Shown here: positions 19,496 to 29,676 of the stretch, piece after piece | How the letters are laid out: each line of letters opens with the position of its first letter | Position numbering within the stretch: the stretch's first letter is position 1 | NCBI RefSeq assembly: GCF_000230675.1 | Contig: NZ_AGIK01000003.1 | Span: 124,001 to 188,000, forward strand | Direction of reading: 5' to 3' | DNA: 64,000 nucleotides | Source: Synechococcus sp. WH 8016 | GTDB taxonomy: Bacteria > Cyanobacteriota > Cyanobacteriia > PCC-6307 > Cyanobiaceae | Notes under the pieces: model-generated | Seen by the model: the letters and a program-made list of their open reading frames with translations, nothing else | Databases searched by the model: none | What the model was told of the DNA's origin: nothing | Made by a program: the position numbers and the translations under genes

Positions 19496-20695
19496 ATGAG
19501 CAATGAGCAAGTGCTGATCCTCGGCGGCGGACTGATGGGCCTCGCCATCGCCCATCAGCTGGCCCGGCGCGGCCGTTGCGTCACCGTGCTGAGCCGACGG
19601 CGGAACGAAGCCGCCGGTTTTGTCGCCGCTGGGATGCTGGCCCCCCATGCCGAAGGATTGCGTGGCGAACTGTTGCAACTTGGCCAGCTGAGCCTGGAGC
19701 GCATTCCCCGCTGGGTGGCGCAGATTGAAGCCGATAGTGGACTTCCCTGCGGGCTGCGCGCCACGGGGATTGTGGTGCCCTTTCTTGATGCAAAAGAACG
19801 AGATTGTTATCCGACGGCCGCCTTTGGCGAAGCCCTGAATCGAGAACGGCTTGAACAACTGCTACCAGGGATCGCACCGGCCTGGCAGGCCGGCCTGCTC
19901 TTTGACCAAGACGGGCAAATTGACAATCGCCGTCAACTCATGCGCTCCTTAGAGAGTGCCTGCGTTGACAGGGGCGTGAATTTTCAGGAAGGAGTGGAGG
20001 TTCTCGACGTCCTGCAACGAGATGGTCGCCTCCATGGTGTGCAAACCCGTGATTCCGAAGGTCAGCTGGCAACTCTGGAATGCACGACAGCCGTTCTGTG
20101 CAGCGGGGCATGGAGTGCTCAACTTCTTCCTGAATTGCCGGTCTTTCCAGTGAAGGGGCAGATGGTGTCACTCCAAACCCCTCGCGGCGCCCTTAAACAC
20201 GTCATTTTCGGGCCGGGCACCTATCTCGTCCCACGCGAGGATGGTCTGGTGGTTGTAGGAGCCACCTCAGAGCCCGAAGCCGGCTTCAAGGAAGGGTTAA
20301 CGCCTCAAGGGCAGCAACATCTCAACCAGGGGATCGCCGCGCTGCTTCCAGAAGCGGTGAACTGGCCACCGATGGAGCGTTGGTGGGGCTTTCGTCCCTG
20401 CACACCAGACGAAGGGCCTCTACTGGGAGAAGGGCCCATCAAGGGGCTATGGCTGGCCTGCGGCCATCACCGCAATGGCGTATTGCTCGCAGCAATCACG
20501 ACAGAGTTGTTGGCTGACGCCATCACTGGTCATGCCACAACTTGTGAAGCCAAGGAGCTGCTCAACGCATTCCGTTGGGACCGGTTCAGGGACGACATGA
20601 TCCAAAACAAAGCCCCCGAGAAGTCATCCCGAGGGCAAGCAGGGTTGCAACCTATAAAAAGAAAAAGCGATCAGCCTTCGACGCGCCAGCCTTGA
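19496..20695 (+). CDS. thiO: FAD-dependent glycine oxidase ThiO
   Basis: Oxidises glycine to iminoacetate for the thiazole half of thiamin. 399 residues from ATG 19496. Seen: dinucleotide-binding [21 protein letters not shown] at 5-25, [25 protein letters not shown], and [16 protein letters not shown] with [10 protein letters not shown] at the flavin end. Family is the DAO oxidoreductases; assignment as ThiO rather than another amino-acid oxidase rests on length and on the conserved gatB-thiO-ndk neighbourhood. The 3' end overlaps the ndk 3' end by 25 bp. Confidence 0.87.
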   Translation: MSNEQVLILGGGLMGLAIAHQLARRGRCVTVLSRRRNEAAGFVAAGMLAPHAEGLRGELLQLGQLSLERIPRWVAQIEADSGLPCGLRATGIVVPFLDAKERDCYPTAAFGEALNRERLEQLLPGIAPAWQAGLLFDQDGQIDNRRQLMRSLESACVDRGVNFQEGVEVLDVLQRDGRLHGVQTRDSEGQLATLECTTAVLCSGAWSAQLLPELPVFPVKGQMVSLQTPRGALKHVIFGPGTYLVPREDGLVVVGATSEPEAGFKEGLTPQGQQHLNQGIAALLPEAVNWPPMERWWGFRPCTPDEGPLLGEGPIKGLWLACGHHRNGVLLAAITTELLADAITGHATTCEAKELLNAFRWDRFRDDMIQNKAPEKSSRGQAGLQPIKRKSDQPSTRQP

Positions 20696-21129
20696 TCGGA
20701 CGGAGTCCAATCGCTCAATTCGGAGGGCTGGAACCAAAGCCCAATCTCAAACTGAGCTGTTTCTGCTGCATCGGAGCCGTGAATCACATTGCGGCCGATA
20801 TTGACGGCCAAATCTCCACGAATGGTGCCGGGCTCAGCCTCCAAAGGCTTCGTGGCACCGATCATTTTGCGCGCGCTGGTGATCACACCATCGCCCTCCC
20901 ACACCATGGCCACCACAGGGCCTGAAGTGATGAAGTCCACCAAACCAGCAAAGAAGGGGCGCTCTTTGTGCACGCCGTAGTGCTGTTCAGCCAGCTCACG
21001 GCTTGGGGTGAGCTGTTTTAGGCCCACCAACTTGAAGCCCTTGCGCTCAAAGCGACCCAGGATCTCGCCCACAAGACCGCGTTGAACGCCGTCGGGCTTG
21101 ATGGCAATAAAAGAGCGTTCGGCAGCCAT
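20671..21129 (-). CDS. ndk: Nucleoside diphosphate kinase
   Basis: Transfers phosphate from ATP to other NDPs through a phospho-His. 152 residues from ATG 21129 ([23 protein letters not shown]). Seen: Lys of [44 protein letters not shown] with the catalytic His in NVIHGSD. Divergent from speA, 103 bp between starts. Confidence 0.97.
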   Translation of the reverse strand: MAAERSFIAIKPDGVQRGLVGEILGRFERKGFKLVGLKQLTPSRELAEQHYGVHKERPFFAGLVDFITSGPVVAMVWEGDGVITSARKMIGATKPLEAEPGTIRGDLAVNIGRNVIHGSDAAETAQFEIGLWFQPSELSDWTPSDQGWRVEG

Positions 21130-21232
21130 AAAATTGAAAAAACCGTCGTCATCGTCAACGCCAGATGCCCTAATTGGCAAGCACAAAACTGGCAATGGGG
21201 TTGAAGCTCCTTAGATTCCCCCCATCTGATCA

Positions 21233-23179
21233 ATGTCCGTTCCCATGGTGCTCGCCGACTCCATCACCTGGACGGGGAGCGATAGCGCCCAGCTTTATGG
21301 GCTGGAACGCTGGGGTGATCCTTACTTCTCGATCAACCCACGCGGGCATGTGAGCGTGCAACCACGGGGAGCCCGGGGCGGAAGTTTGGATCTGATGGAA
21401 CTGGTGGCTGGTCTGCAGGACCGCAGCCTGGGCCTGCCCCTCCTGATTCGCTTCGACGACATCCTGGAAGACAGGCTGGAACGCCTGCACGCTGCATTTG
21501 AACGAGCGATTACCCGCTACGACTACGAGGGCCGCTACCAAGGCGTCTTCCCGGTGAAGTGCAACCAACAGCGTCACGTGGTGGAAGAGCTGGTGACCTG
21601 CGGGAGGCGTTGGCATTTTGGCCTAGAGGCAGGCAGCAAAGCCGAACTCCTGATCGCCCTCTCTTTGATGGATGATCCTGAGGCCCTTCTGATCTGCAAC
21701 GGCTACAAAGATCAGCGCTACATCGAGACCGCAATCTTGGCCAGACGGCTTGGCCGAAGGCCCGTTGTGGTGATCGAACAACCGGACGAAGTGCAGCGCA
21801 TCATCGATGCCAGCCAGGAGCTTGGGGCCGCACCACTCATTGGCATTCGTGCGCGTCTCTCCAGCCGAAGCACAGGGCGTTGGGGTAGCTCCGTGGGGGA
21901 CAAGGCGAAATTTGGGCTACCCGCTCCCGAAATCATCGGCGCCGTTGAGGCCCTGCGAGACGCCAACCTGCTCAGCGAGCTGCGCCTTCTGCATTTCCAT
22001 GTCGGCAGCCAAATCAACGACATCGCCGTCGTGAAAGATGCCTTGCAGGAGGCCTCTCGTCTGTACGTGGAGCTTCATGCCCTTGGGGCCCCGATGGGCT
22101 ACCTGGATGTCGGCGGTGGTCTTGGGATCGACTACGACGGCAGTCGCACCGCCACGGCAGCCTCAACCAACTATTCCCTGCAGAACTACGCCAACGACGT
22201 TGTCGCAACGGTGAAAGAGGGGTGCGAACCCAACAATGTTCCGGTACCAACGCTCGTTAGCGAAAGCGGTCGAGCGATTGCGAGCCATTTCTCAGTGCTG
22301 GTGTTCAACGTTCTCGGTAGCGGTGGCCTGCAACAACCGGTACCGCCGGTTGAACAGGATGAACCGCTGATCGTTCGCAACCTGCGCGAAACCTTTCAAG
22401 GCATCGAAGCCTTGCCGATCGACACCGCTGCAGACCCATCTCGCCTGCAGGAAGCCTGGAACGATGCGCTCAAATTCAAAGAGGATGCCTTGGCCGCCTT
22501 TCGACTCGGCTACTTGAGTTTGAAAGAGCGCAGCATGGCGGAACAACTCACCTGGGCATGCGCCAGGGCCTTGCTCGACCGCCTGTCCGATCAAGCAAAA
22601 CTGCCCGACGACCTCAAAACCCTTCCAGCGGTCTTAGCGGAAACCTATTACGCCAATCTTTCGATCTTCCGCTCCGCACCAGACACCTGGGCCATCCAGC
22701 AACTTTTCCCACTGATGCCGCTGCATCGTCTCAACGAACAACCCACACGGCTCGGGCATTTCGCCGATTTAACCTGCGATTCCGATGGCAAGCTGAACCG
22801 ATTCATCAACGACGGCCAGAACAAGCCCCTGCTCGAGCTTCATCCCCTCAAGCCAAGTGAGCCCTATCTGATCGGGATGTTTCTCGGTGGCGCCTATCAA
22901 GAGGTGATGGGCAATCTGCACAACTTGTTCGGAAGCACCGATTCCGCTCATATCCGCCTAGCCCCTGGCGGCGACTACCAAGTGGACCATGTCGTTCGTG
23001 GCGACACGAACGCCGACGTGCTGGCGATGATGGAACATGACCCAAATCAGCTCCTGGAACGGTTGCGCATGGCCAGCGAAAAAGCCATCAGCAGCGGACA
23101 GCTACGCATCAGCGAAGCAAGGCGCTTGATGGATCACCTGGAAATCAGTTTGCGCCAAAGCACCTATCTACAAGGCTGA
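21233..23179 (+). CDS. speA: Biosynthetic arginine decarboxylase
   Basis: PLP enzyme that turns arginine into agmatine and CO2 for polyamine synthesis. 648 residues. Seen: GVFPVKCNQQRHVVEEL with the PLP-binding Lys at 109, LEAGSKAELLIAL, HFHVGSQINDI, the phosphate-binding GGGLGIDYDGS, and the C-terminal DSDGKLN (active-site Cys/Asp region) and FLGGAYQEVMGNLHNLFG. Large insert and length are those of the SpeA family rather than diaminopimelate decarboxylase. Confidence 0.96.
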   Translation: MSVPMVLADSITWTGSDSAQLYGLERWGDPYFSINPRGHVSVQPRGARGGSLDLMELVAGLQDRSLGLPLLIRFDDILEDRLERLHAAFERAITRYDYEGRYQGVFPVKCNQQRHVVEELVTCGRRWHFGLEAGSKAELLIALSLMDDPEALLICNGYKDQRYIETAILARRLGRRPVVVIEQPDEVQRIIDASQELGAAPLIGIRARLSSRSTGRWGSSVGDKAKFGLPAPEIIGAVEALRDANLLSELRLLHFHVGSQINDIAVVKDALQEASRLYVELHALGAPMGYLDVGGGLGIDYDGSRTATAASTNYSLQNYANDVVATVKEGCEPNNVPVPTLVSESGRAIASHFSVLVFNVLGSGGLQQPVPPVEQDEPLIVRNLRETFQGIEALPIDTAADPSRLQEAWNDALKFKEDALAAFRLGYLSLKERSMAEQLTWACARALLDRLSDQAKLPDDLKTLPAVLAETYYANLSIFRSAPDTWAIQQLFPLMPLHRLNEQPTRLGHFADLTCDSDGKLNRFINDGQNKPLLELHPLKPSEPYLIGMFLGGAYQEVMGNLHNLFGSTDSAHIRLAPGGDYQVDHVVRGDTNADVLAMMEHDPNQLLERLRMASEKAISSGQLRISEARRLMDHLEISLRQSTYLQG

Positions 23180-23510
23180 ATGCATCCACCAGAGAGGCCT
23201 TTGATCTGCACGTCAGCCCTGCCCTTCACTCCGACCAGGATTCCTGAATCAAGCAAATGGTGTCGCTAGACATAGCCTGCGACAGAGAACATGGGAGCAG
23301 ACGGGTTTTTGCTATAGCAAAAGCTGAGCGAAGAGATCTCTTAAGAGAACAAGCTCTTGCCAGCTTCTCTCCAACAGGCAGCCCAAAGCTCATGAGTGGT
23401 GGTGGATAGAGGCAATGGAGAATTGACCAGGCGGATCAACAAACAAACGTTGATTGAGGGGACAGAGGTTTGATCAACATCACAATGAACACACCCCATC
23501 GAGGCACACC
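23180..23510. other. Intergenic region with a 16-bp perfect palindrome
   Basis: 331 bp at the border between core genes and the AT-rich accessory block. TTTTGCTATAGCAAAA (23307-23322) is a perfect palindrome about 190 bp before the channel gene; it could be an operator. Nothing else stands out. Confidence 0.5.
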
Positions 23511-24968
23511 ATGGAACCATTGACAAGAGTCGTCGCTCTAGGAGCCATCCTTGTTACAGCAAAATATTTTCAGAAGAAATTCAAGCTACCGCCTGTCCCA
23601 ATACGACTACCAACGATTGCATTATTAGCCACATTAATCAATGCCTATCTACCTAATGCTATAGAAGCAAGTGTAAACTCAAACTGGAAGAATGCAGGCA
23701 TAGAGCTCACGCAAAGCTATGCTTATTTGCAAATCACTGTATGGATAGGCCTAGACCTTCCAAGCAAAATAAGATGGTGGCCAAAGCCAGCAAAAATACT
23801 AACAGACCTCTTTAAATTAACAGCTGGAGCTGTTATCACACTCATCATCTTAGACAGGGCCGCGAATATCAATGTCGTGGGATTAGTCACCACATCGGCT
23901 GTTCTAACCGCCGTCATCGGCTTAGCCGCCCAGGAGGCATTGAAAGATTTATTCGCGGGAATCATGCTGCGTATTGAGTGCCCCTTTTCAGAGGGGGACT
24001 ATCTAGAGGCCAGCGACACATGCAATGGCTGGGTCGAAGCATTAACACTACTAAGCACACACATGCGAGACGAATATGGCGGACTAATCACACTACCCAA
24101 CAATTTAGTTTGGCAGCATAAAATGCGAAAACTTCCACCCGCTGGACCGGCATGCAGGGAAATTTATATTGACCTTGACCGAGAATTTCCGCCCAATGAA
24201 GCCACAGAACTTCTCACAAAAATTGCGATTAATTGCAATCTAGTCCTCGACAATCCTCCCCCCCAAGCCATCGTTTATTCCTACAACAATCACGCTGTTA
24301 CCTACGAGCTAGAGGTTTGGCAAAAAGATCCATCAGATGTTGGCTATGACGAAGTCAGAGGAGAATTACTTGGGCAACTATGGTATGCCCTTGAACGCAT
24401 TGGGCAGCGGATTCCCTACAGCGTGCAGGAATTCAAAAAACGGCATGGCCCGTCAGAACCTGAGGTCATCCTTGAACAAAGCCTCGAAACCAAAATTAAG
24501 GTCATATCGCTGAATCCATTATTTCAAGAGCTGGACGACAATGAAATCAGCAGCATTGCCGAGCTTTCAAGATTAATACGATTCAGCAAAAACGAACACA
24601 TTGTCTCGGAGGACGAGACTGGGCATACTCTTTACCAAATTGTTCGAGGAACGGTTGCCATCCTAAAAAAAGGGAAAGATGGAGAGCAACAAGAAATCAC
24701 ACAATTAAGTGAGCCAGCATTCTTTGGCGAAATGAGCGTCTTCAATGAAGAGCCAAGAAGCGCAACCGTCAAAGCCCTATGCGAATGTATTTTATTAGAA
24801 ATTGAACAAGATGACTTAAGGCCAACATTAGAAAACAAACCAAAGACCGTAGAGAAACTCGCCACCATCATCAACGAGCGCAGATCGGCTCTTTCAAACA
24901 TGAACCCAAAAACAACAACCAAAAAGATGAACGAACTTCTTAGAAAAATGCGCTCGATCTTCCTGTAA
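23511..24968 (+). CDS. MscS-like channel with cyclic-nucleotide-binding domain (bCNG type)
   Basis: 485 residues from ATG 23511 (GAGG 6 bp upstream). Seen in order: N-terminal membrane helices (about 5-20, 35-55, 65-85, 105-125), the MscS pore and beta domain (TTSAVLTAVIGLAAQEALKD, then GIMLRIECPFSEGDYLE and LPNNLVW), the MscS C-terminal domain, and a Crp-like cyclic-nucleotide domain (about 345-460) with phosphate-binding cassette FGEMSVFNEEPRSATV, whose Glu, Arg and Thr fit cAMP/cGMP binding. Family knowledge: bCNG proteins of this layout gate poorly by tension and are thought to answer to cyclic nucleotides. A decayed cyclase lies 1.2 kb downstream and an intact one 14 kb downstream. Confidence 0.9.
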   Translation: MEPLTRVVALGAILVTAKYFQKKFKLPPVPIRLPTIALLATLINAYLPNAIEASVNSNWKNAGIELTQSYAYLQITVWIGLDLPSKIRWWPKPAKILTDLFKLTAGAVITLIILDRAANINVVGLVTTSAVLTAVIGLAAQEALKDLFAGIMLRIECPFSEGDYLEASDTCNGWVEALTLLSTHMRDEYGGLITLPNNLVWQHKMRKLPPAGPACREIYIDLDREFPPNEATELLTKIAINCNLVLDNPPPQAIVYSYNNHAVTYELEVWQKDPSDVGYDEVRGELLGQLWYALERIGQRIPYSVQEFKKRHGPSEPEVILEQSLETKIKVISLNPLFQELDDNEISSIAELSRLIRFSKNEHIVSEDETGHTLYQIVRGTVAILKKGKDGEQQEITQLSEPAFFGEMSVFNEEPRSATVKALCECILLEIEQDDLRPTLENKPKTVEKLATIINERRSALSNMNPKTTTKKMNELLRKMRSIFL

Positions 24969-25209
24969 AATCTACACTTGGGGAATGATCCTTAGCGTTG
25001 AGCGATCAGAATACACAAAAAAACCAATAATATCAGGCTGTGCTAAAAATTGGCATCAATACAACACAAGAAATCAAACAATCGTCTGCTCATCATGAAA
25101 CCTAGCAAACTCTTCAACAACGTCGCATATTACCCCACACATACCGCTTACTTATTATCAATATAATAGTCCTCAATACTTGAACTTCTCAAAAGACTAA
25201 GGCCTGACT
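24969..25209. other. AT-rich intergenic stretch
   Basis: No reading frame, repeat or hairpin that I can support. It joins the channel gene to the decayed cNMP domain. Confidence 0.5.
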
Positions 25210-25560
25210 AAATGACTTTGCTCTTCGATGGAGGGACACCCGTAGCGAGAAAGTCGGCACATTTATGATCCAAGAAGGAGTCATCAACGAGCACATTTGC
25301 TAGTGGTGGAAGGAGAATTGGCCTTCAGCACAACGGATCAAAAGGACGATTAATACAGCGCCTCACCGTGCTAAAGCAAAGGGTCCTAATCAAGGAGATG
25401 AGTTGGATAGAAAATGAACAGCTATGGCGATATTGGGAAACAAGCAATATTATTCACTGGAAACTTAAAATTCTTGACCTATTGACGCAATGTGATCCAC
25501 ATTTTCTTATTGCCCTTCGATTGGACTGTTTGTGACAACTTCAGAGATTAATGCAGCCGT
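25210..25560 (+). pseudogene. Remnant of a cyclic-nucleotide-binding domain protein
   Basis: Translation in shifting frames gives LLVVEGELAFSTTDQK (about 25300-25345) followed, one frame over, by GRLIQRLTVLKQ, LIKEMSWIENEQL and LKILDLLTQCDPHFLIAL (about 25345-25530). This is the order of a Crp-like domain (strand VEGELA, then G-E-x-S-W before the phosphate-binding part). At least two frameshifts and a stop are needed, so it is dead. The upstream part (GGTPVARK at about 25230) may be its first strand. Confidence 0.55.
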
Positions 25561-26187
25561 TGTGAAAGCGAATTCGAGAATCCAATTGGCGCCACGATTG
25601 CAGCGATCAGCAATATCAAAATAATTAAAGCAGAAGAATCAGAGCAAACCTTCTAAGCATTATTCAGGATATCAAAGCCTATCGATCATCATCTTTCAAA
25701 GGCCAAATTTTTACAACGTCCAAACTCGGCTTATCCTTAACACTCTAATGGCTGCAAATGAAATTGGGATCTTCGCGCTTAGCCTCTTTCTGATTATTCA
25801 AGGTAAACTCACACTCGAAATGCTGCTAACTTTAAAACCATCACCCTCTCAGTCAAAACAGAAATCAATAGCGTCACTAACTTCATCCAACCTCTCCCCA
25901 CATTTGAGGCCGTCCTGATTATGGATCTCAATCGAGGGAAAGTCATGCAACAAGAATGATTCAAGAAAACGACAGATCAAAAACACTTGGCTTCAGGGAA
26001 GTTCTTAAAAATTGGTCAGACATGTATCAAAGTCTGTCGGCTCGTCTACACAAGCCAGGAAATTGCATGCACCACCAATCACCGTTAGAACAACAAACTT
26101 GCTGCATCGCTATACCCTGCATATCAGGCCAATTGGCTCCTATCAAACCGTTCAAAGCCACTCTGGGTCCCACAGGCGCATCAGACG
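25561..26187. other. Degenerate region, no intact gene
   Basis: Broken frames only. Short protein-like stretches (for example EIGIFALSLFLIIQ at about 25755 and LPTFEAVLIMDLNRGKVMQQE at about 25895) suggest eroded coding DNA, but I cannot name a family. Confidence 0.4.
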
Positions 26188-28042
26188 TTGAAGCACAAAC
26201 GTAATCTGGTGAAAACTACAGGGCCCTACCTGGCCGCCATGGGAGTCTTGGTGCTGCTTAGACGCACAGGCCTGGCCCAAACCCTTGATCAGGTGATCTA
26301 CGAACTGATCACCAGTCAGAGATCGGAAGGATCAGGTCAAGACCAACCGATCACCATTATCGGGATTAGAGAAAGCGACATTCAACGCTTTGGCTGGCCT
26401 ATTGATGACGGCTTATTTTGTGCCGCCTTTGATGATCTGAACGCCGGTGGCGCCACAGCCATCGGCTTTGACATCTACCGGGATAAGGGCGTTGGCCCCA
26501 ACCAACAATGCCTGCATGATCGTTTCCGCGACGAACCCACCCTGGTCTCGATCTTCAACGTGGCAACAAACTTTGTTGCCGTTCCCGGAACACCCCCGAA
26601 CGCCATTCTTACAACGACATGAGCCTGGACGGTGATCGCGTGGTGCGCCGCGACCTCGTGCATATCATGGACCAGGACGAAGCCACGGTTGCTTTCCCCT
26701 TACGCGTGCTGGAAGTGGCCACCGGTGATCGTTCCCTGAGGAAGGAATGTATTCAGGCACCCACCAAGGCGCGTGATTAACAGCCAACGGAGGTGGCTAT
26801 CACAACGAAATCGATGGCTCCTTGGGAGTACAGCGCTTACTGCGTTTTCGCGAGCCTGGCAGTTATGCGAGCTACTCCCTCGCCGAACTGCTGGATGGCA
26901 AGGTGCCAGAGGAGAAGATCCGTGGACAGATCGTGCTGATTGGCAGCACCGCACCATCCTTCCGCGATCTCTTTGAAGTCCCGTACACACGGTTCCATCG
27001 CGGCGAGAGCCTCTTCGAGGTTTCAGGTGTTGAAATCCATGCAAACCGCCTTGCCACCTTGATGGATGAGCGCAACGGAAACCTTGTCCAGGGTTGGATC
27101 ATGCCAGGGTGGGGCAACCTCTTGCTGGTGGTTGGGTTCGCGGCCAGTGGACTGTTGCTCGGGGAGCGGATCGGGAAACAACGGCTCAGAATTCTCGCCG
27201 TTGTGCTCTTGACGTCTGGAGCAGCAGGAGGGCTTGGCATGCTGCTCTGGCATCACATTTGGATCGGCATGACCATGCAGCTCATGGTTCTACTGAGTTT
27301 CAGTGGTGCAGCGTGGTTGCGCCGTGGTGTGGAAAGCCAGCACCATTCCGAACAAGTGCAACGGCTACTCGGACAAACCACCTCGCCGGCTGTGGCCCAG
27401 CAACTCTGGGAGCAGCGCGATGAACTGCTCAACGACGGGCGCTTCAAGGGCCAACAACTGCCGATCACCACGCTGTTCACAGACAAGGCATCATTCCCCA
27501 GCGTGTCCGAAGGAATGAGCCCGCGGGAATTGATGGACTGGCTCAACCGCGGCATGGAAATCTATGTACCAGCTGTCACCCAACGCGACGGCATGGTGAA
27601 CAAGTTCACCGGTGACGGAATGCTGGCCGTGTTCGGCGTTCCCCTACCAGGGGACCCATCTGCGGAAGCGCAGGCGGCGCTCGAAGCAGCCTGCGAGATC
27701 AAATCAGGATTAGAACGATTGAATGCGGAGTTGAAAAGCGAAGGCGCACCGACGATGCGCATACGCATGGGCATTCATTCTGGGGAAGCGCTGGTGGGAT
27801 CGATAGGCGGCGCCGAACGACTTGAATACGCCGTGATTGGCGATGCCGTGAATTGCGCGTCACGCCTTGAAAGTCATGACAAAAACCGCCATGAAGGCGA
27901 ACTCAGAGTGCTGTTATCCAGCACCACATTGGAACTCCTACCAACAGAATTCCGAAGATCATTGGGCTTGGAATAATGGGGTCATATTCAAGTAAAAGAC
28001 CGTTATGAACCGTTGGATGTGAGTGAGTTGAAGCTTAATTAG
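26188..28042 (+). pseudogene. CHASE2-domain class III adenylate cyclase, inactivated
   Basis: Original protein: an extracytoplasmic CHASE2 sensor, membrane helices and a C-terminal class III cyclase making cAMP. Frame 1 (26188-26622) covers the CHASE2 start; a frameshift near 26600 moves to RRDLVHIMDQDEATVAFPLRVLEV; another near 26775 leads to the frame 26822-27976, which holds the end of CHASE2 (GQIVLIGSTAPSFRDLF), helices (about 27120-27330) and the cyclase (LFTDKASF, VNKFTGDGMLAVFGVP, AVIGDAVNCASRLES). A TAA at 27974 cuts the last 21 codons, still readable to 28042 (WGHIQVKDRYEPLD). Catalytic motifs are intact, so decay is recent, or the 3' part is still made. Confidence 0.85.
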
Positions 28043-28447
28043 AGCAAGCTTATAGTGGTTTAAAACACTATTCCAGATTTTTCTATACGAAGACACAACT
28101 TCCAACGCAATTCGATCATCACGGCCCTCCACCGAATGCAATAAACAAGGGAATAGTCTATTGGACTTTACAAATCGATGCCAAGCAATTCACGAGCTTT
28201 AAAATCAACCTTACCAAAGCATCTTCGCTCCACCTGCTCAATACATTCCACGCATTTCACCTTCAGAGTATCTTTACGATATTCTCATTAACTCCCTACA
28301 CGAAGAGTTTCTAAGCAGCAAAATCGCAGCACTCTTGTTAGCACCAATTCAGGCTTGCAATCTCATTCCATATTTGCCTCAAGCTATGTGCCGAGTCGAT
28401 CTACTTGAAGGGCGTCTTTCTGATGCTCAGGTGAATAACAACGTCTC
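28043..28447. other. Intergenic region, no gene seen
   Basis: AT-rich, with only short broken frames; no recognisable domain, repeat or RNA. Confidence 0.5.
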
Positions 28448-28798
28448 TTACCGGATGGCTACCACGCAGGCCACCCAGATCAACTTGCAGACCCAATGCA
28501 TCGCTTGATCCACGATCAGCTTGTAACCGAAGCGACACTTCCCGTAATCAATCAGACCATGGGCAATCATCTCCGCAACACCAAGCAGAGGGATCCCCGT
28601 CAACAAACTCACCACAAGTCCGTGGGTCCCCGCATGGGCGGACAGCCACCATTTCCAGTTGAGCGTGACGTCCTTGCCAGGACATTTCTCAACCGCCATC
28701 TTGTCTCCCTGCAAGGGGAAGTCAGCCAGAAAGTGACCCAAGATCAGGAGGATCAAAAGATCGAGAGGCTGCTCCACTGGAATCAAAGCCGGCTGCAT
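28448..28798 (-). CDS. DUF3307-like small membrane protein
   Basis: 116 residues. Three hydrophobic segments (about 12-27, 57-72, 96-115) and the conserved pattern LLILLILGHFLADFPLQGDKMA near the start, then HAGTHGLVVSL and HGLIDYGKCRFGY, all typical of DUF3307, a membrane family of unknown role. The His/Asp residues in these motifs face a likely polar site. It appears intact although it lies among pseudogenes. In other bacteria DUF3307 proteins occur beside SatD-type regulators or in accessory DNA. Confidence 0.7.
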   Translation of the reverse strand: MQPALIPVEQPLDLLILLILGHFLADFPLQGDKMAVEKCPGKDVTLNWKWWLSAHAGTHGLVVSLLTGIPLLGVAEMIAHGLIDYGKCRFGYKLIVDQAMHWVCKLIWVACVVAIR

Positions 28799-29006
28799 GC
28801 AGCGAGAACACGTTGAATCTCCATCTTGACTTTCCCGGCTCCAAATTCAACCCAGCCCTCAGCTTTAAAGCAGAACCGCCCGCCGAACGTTGCAGTAACT
28901 ACTGCACCCACTCATCAGCCCGATACGAATGCGGTCGTATCGATTGATCTACAGACACACCACCGGCACCACCTCTGGCCAACGCGAGCTGACGACGTGA
29001 TCCCGG

Positions 29007-29636
29007 TCAAACAAGCTGGAAACCGACGCCACAGGGTGTCGTTGAATCACAACTCGACAGCAGCGCATTGAGATGCGTCTGAACAGCGGCATCAGCGGGT
29101 ACCGAATCCACAACCAGCAAACTCTTGGCCGGCGGCCCCTCGGCGCCAATAAACCCGAACTCATAGCCAGCGGGGGCTTCGGCACACTGATATTCGGATT
29201 CCCAGACCAGTGGAAGCGTGAGCATCTGGGGTAACCGTAAGAGCACAAGCCTTGGTCCCGATGCTGCGACAGAGCGGCTCAACACCGAAATGGAAGCGTT
29301 TTGCTCACGAAGCACAACCTCGAGTGGCTTGGCATCAGGGGAAGGGCCCTCAAGCCAACCAATGAGCCCCTCTGCCCCTGCAGCAAAGACACTCTTCTCT
29401 GGGACGAGATGAATGATCTCTCGCGCAGCGCACTCACCGCTCGTGCTGCCACCAACCCTCCTCCCTGGGAACGTGCTCCTCGACTGGGAGAGAATCGGCT
29501 TAGGGACAAAGCCTGTGCCGAAAAGAAGTACGGCCGCAACCATCAAGCTTGTGCGACGGACGTGTTCACGGCTGGATTTCGGTTCTCTATAAGCAGAATG
29601 CCCCAACCTGACGGAAAGGGTGTTGCGATCGGTCAT
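29007..29636 (-). CDS. DUF928-like exported protein
   Basis: 209 residues. An N-terminal hydrophobic segment (LMVAAVLLFGTGFVPKPILS, about 31-50) acts as signal or anchor, followed by the DUF928 pattern: GRRVGGSTSGEC, IIHLVPEKSVFAAGAEGLIGWLEGPSPDAKPLEVVL, LPQMLTLPLVWESEYQC. DUF928 genes sit next to CHAT and CHASE2 genes in many cyanobacteria, as here. The C-terminal 20 residues look unlike the family and a short extension continues past the stop in another frame, so the end may be altered. Function unknown; a periplasmic partner of the CHAT system is a guess. Confidence 0.65.
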   Translation of the reverse strand: MTDRNTLSVRLGHSAYREPKSSREHVRRTSLMVAAVLLFGTGFVPKPILSQSRSTFPGRRVGGSTSGECAAREIIHLVPEKSVFAAGAEGLIGWLEGPSPDAKPLEVVLREQNASISVLSRSVAASGPRLVLLRLPQMLTLPLVWESEYQCAEAPAGYEFGFIGAEGPPAKSLLVVDSVPADAAVQTHLNALLSSCDSTTPCGVGFQLV

Positions 29637-29676
29637 GCACCGGAGTGAGTCACCTCACAGATCGATGAAGAAAACT

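Noticed and set aside
25956-26204. 82-codon open frame before the CHASE2 remnant
   Set aside because: No recognisable motif, and it lies in a stretch of eroded frames.
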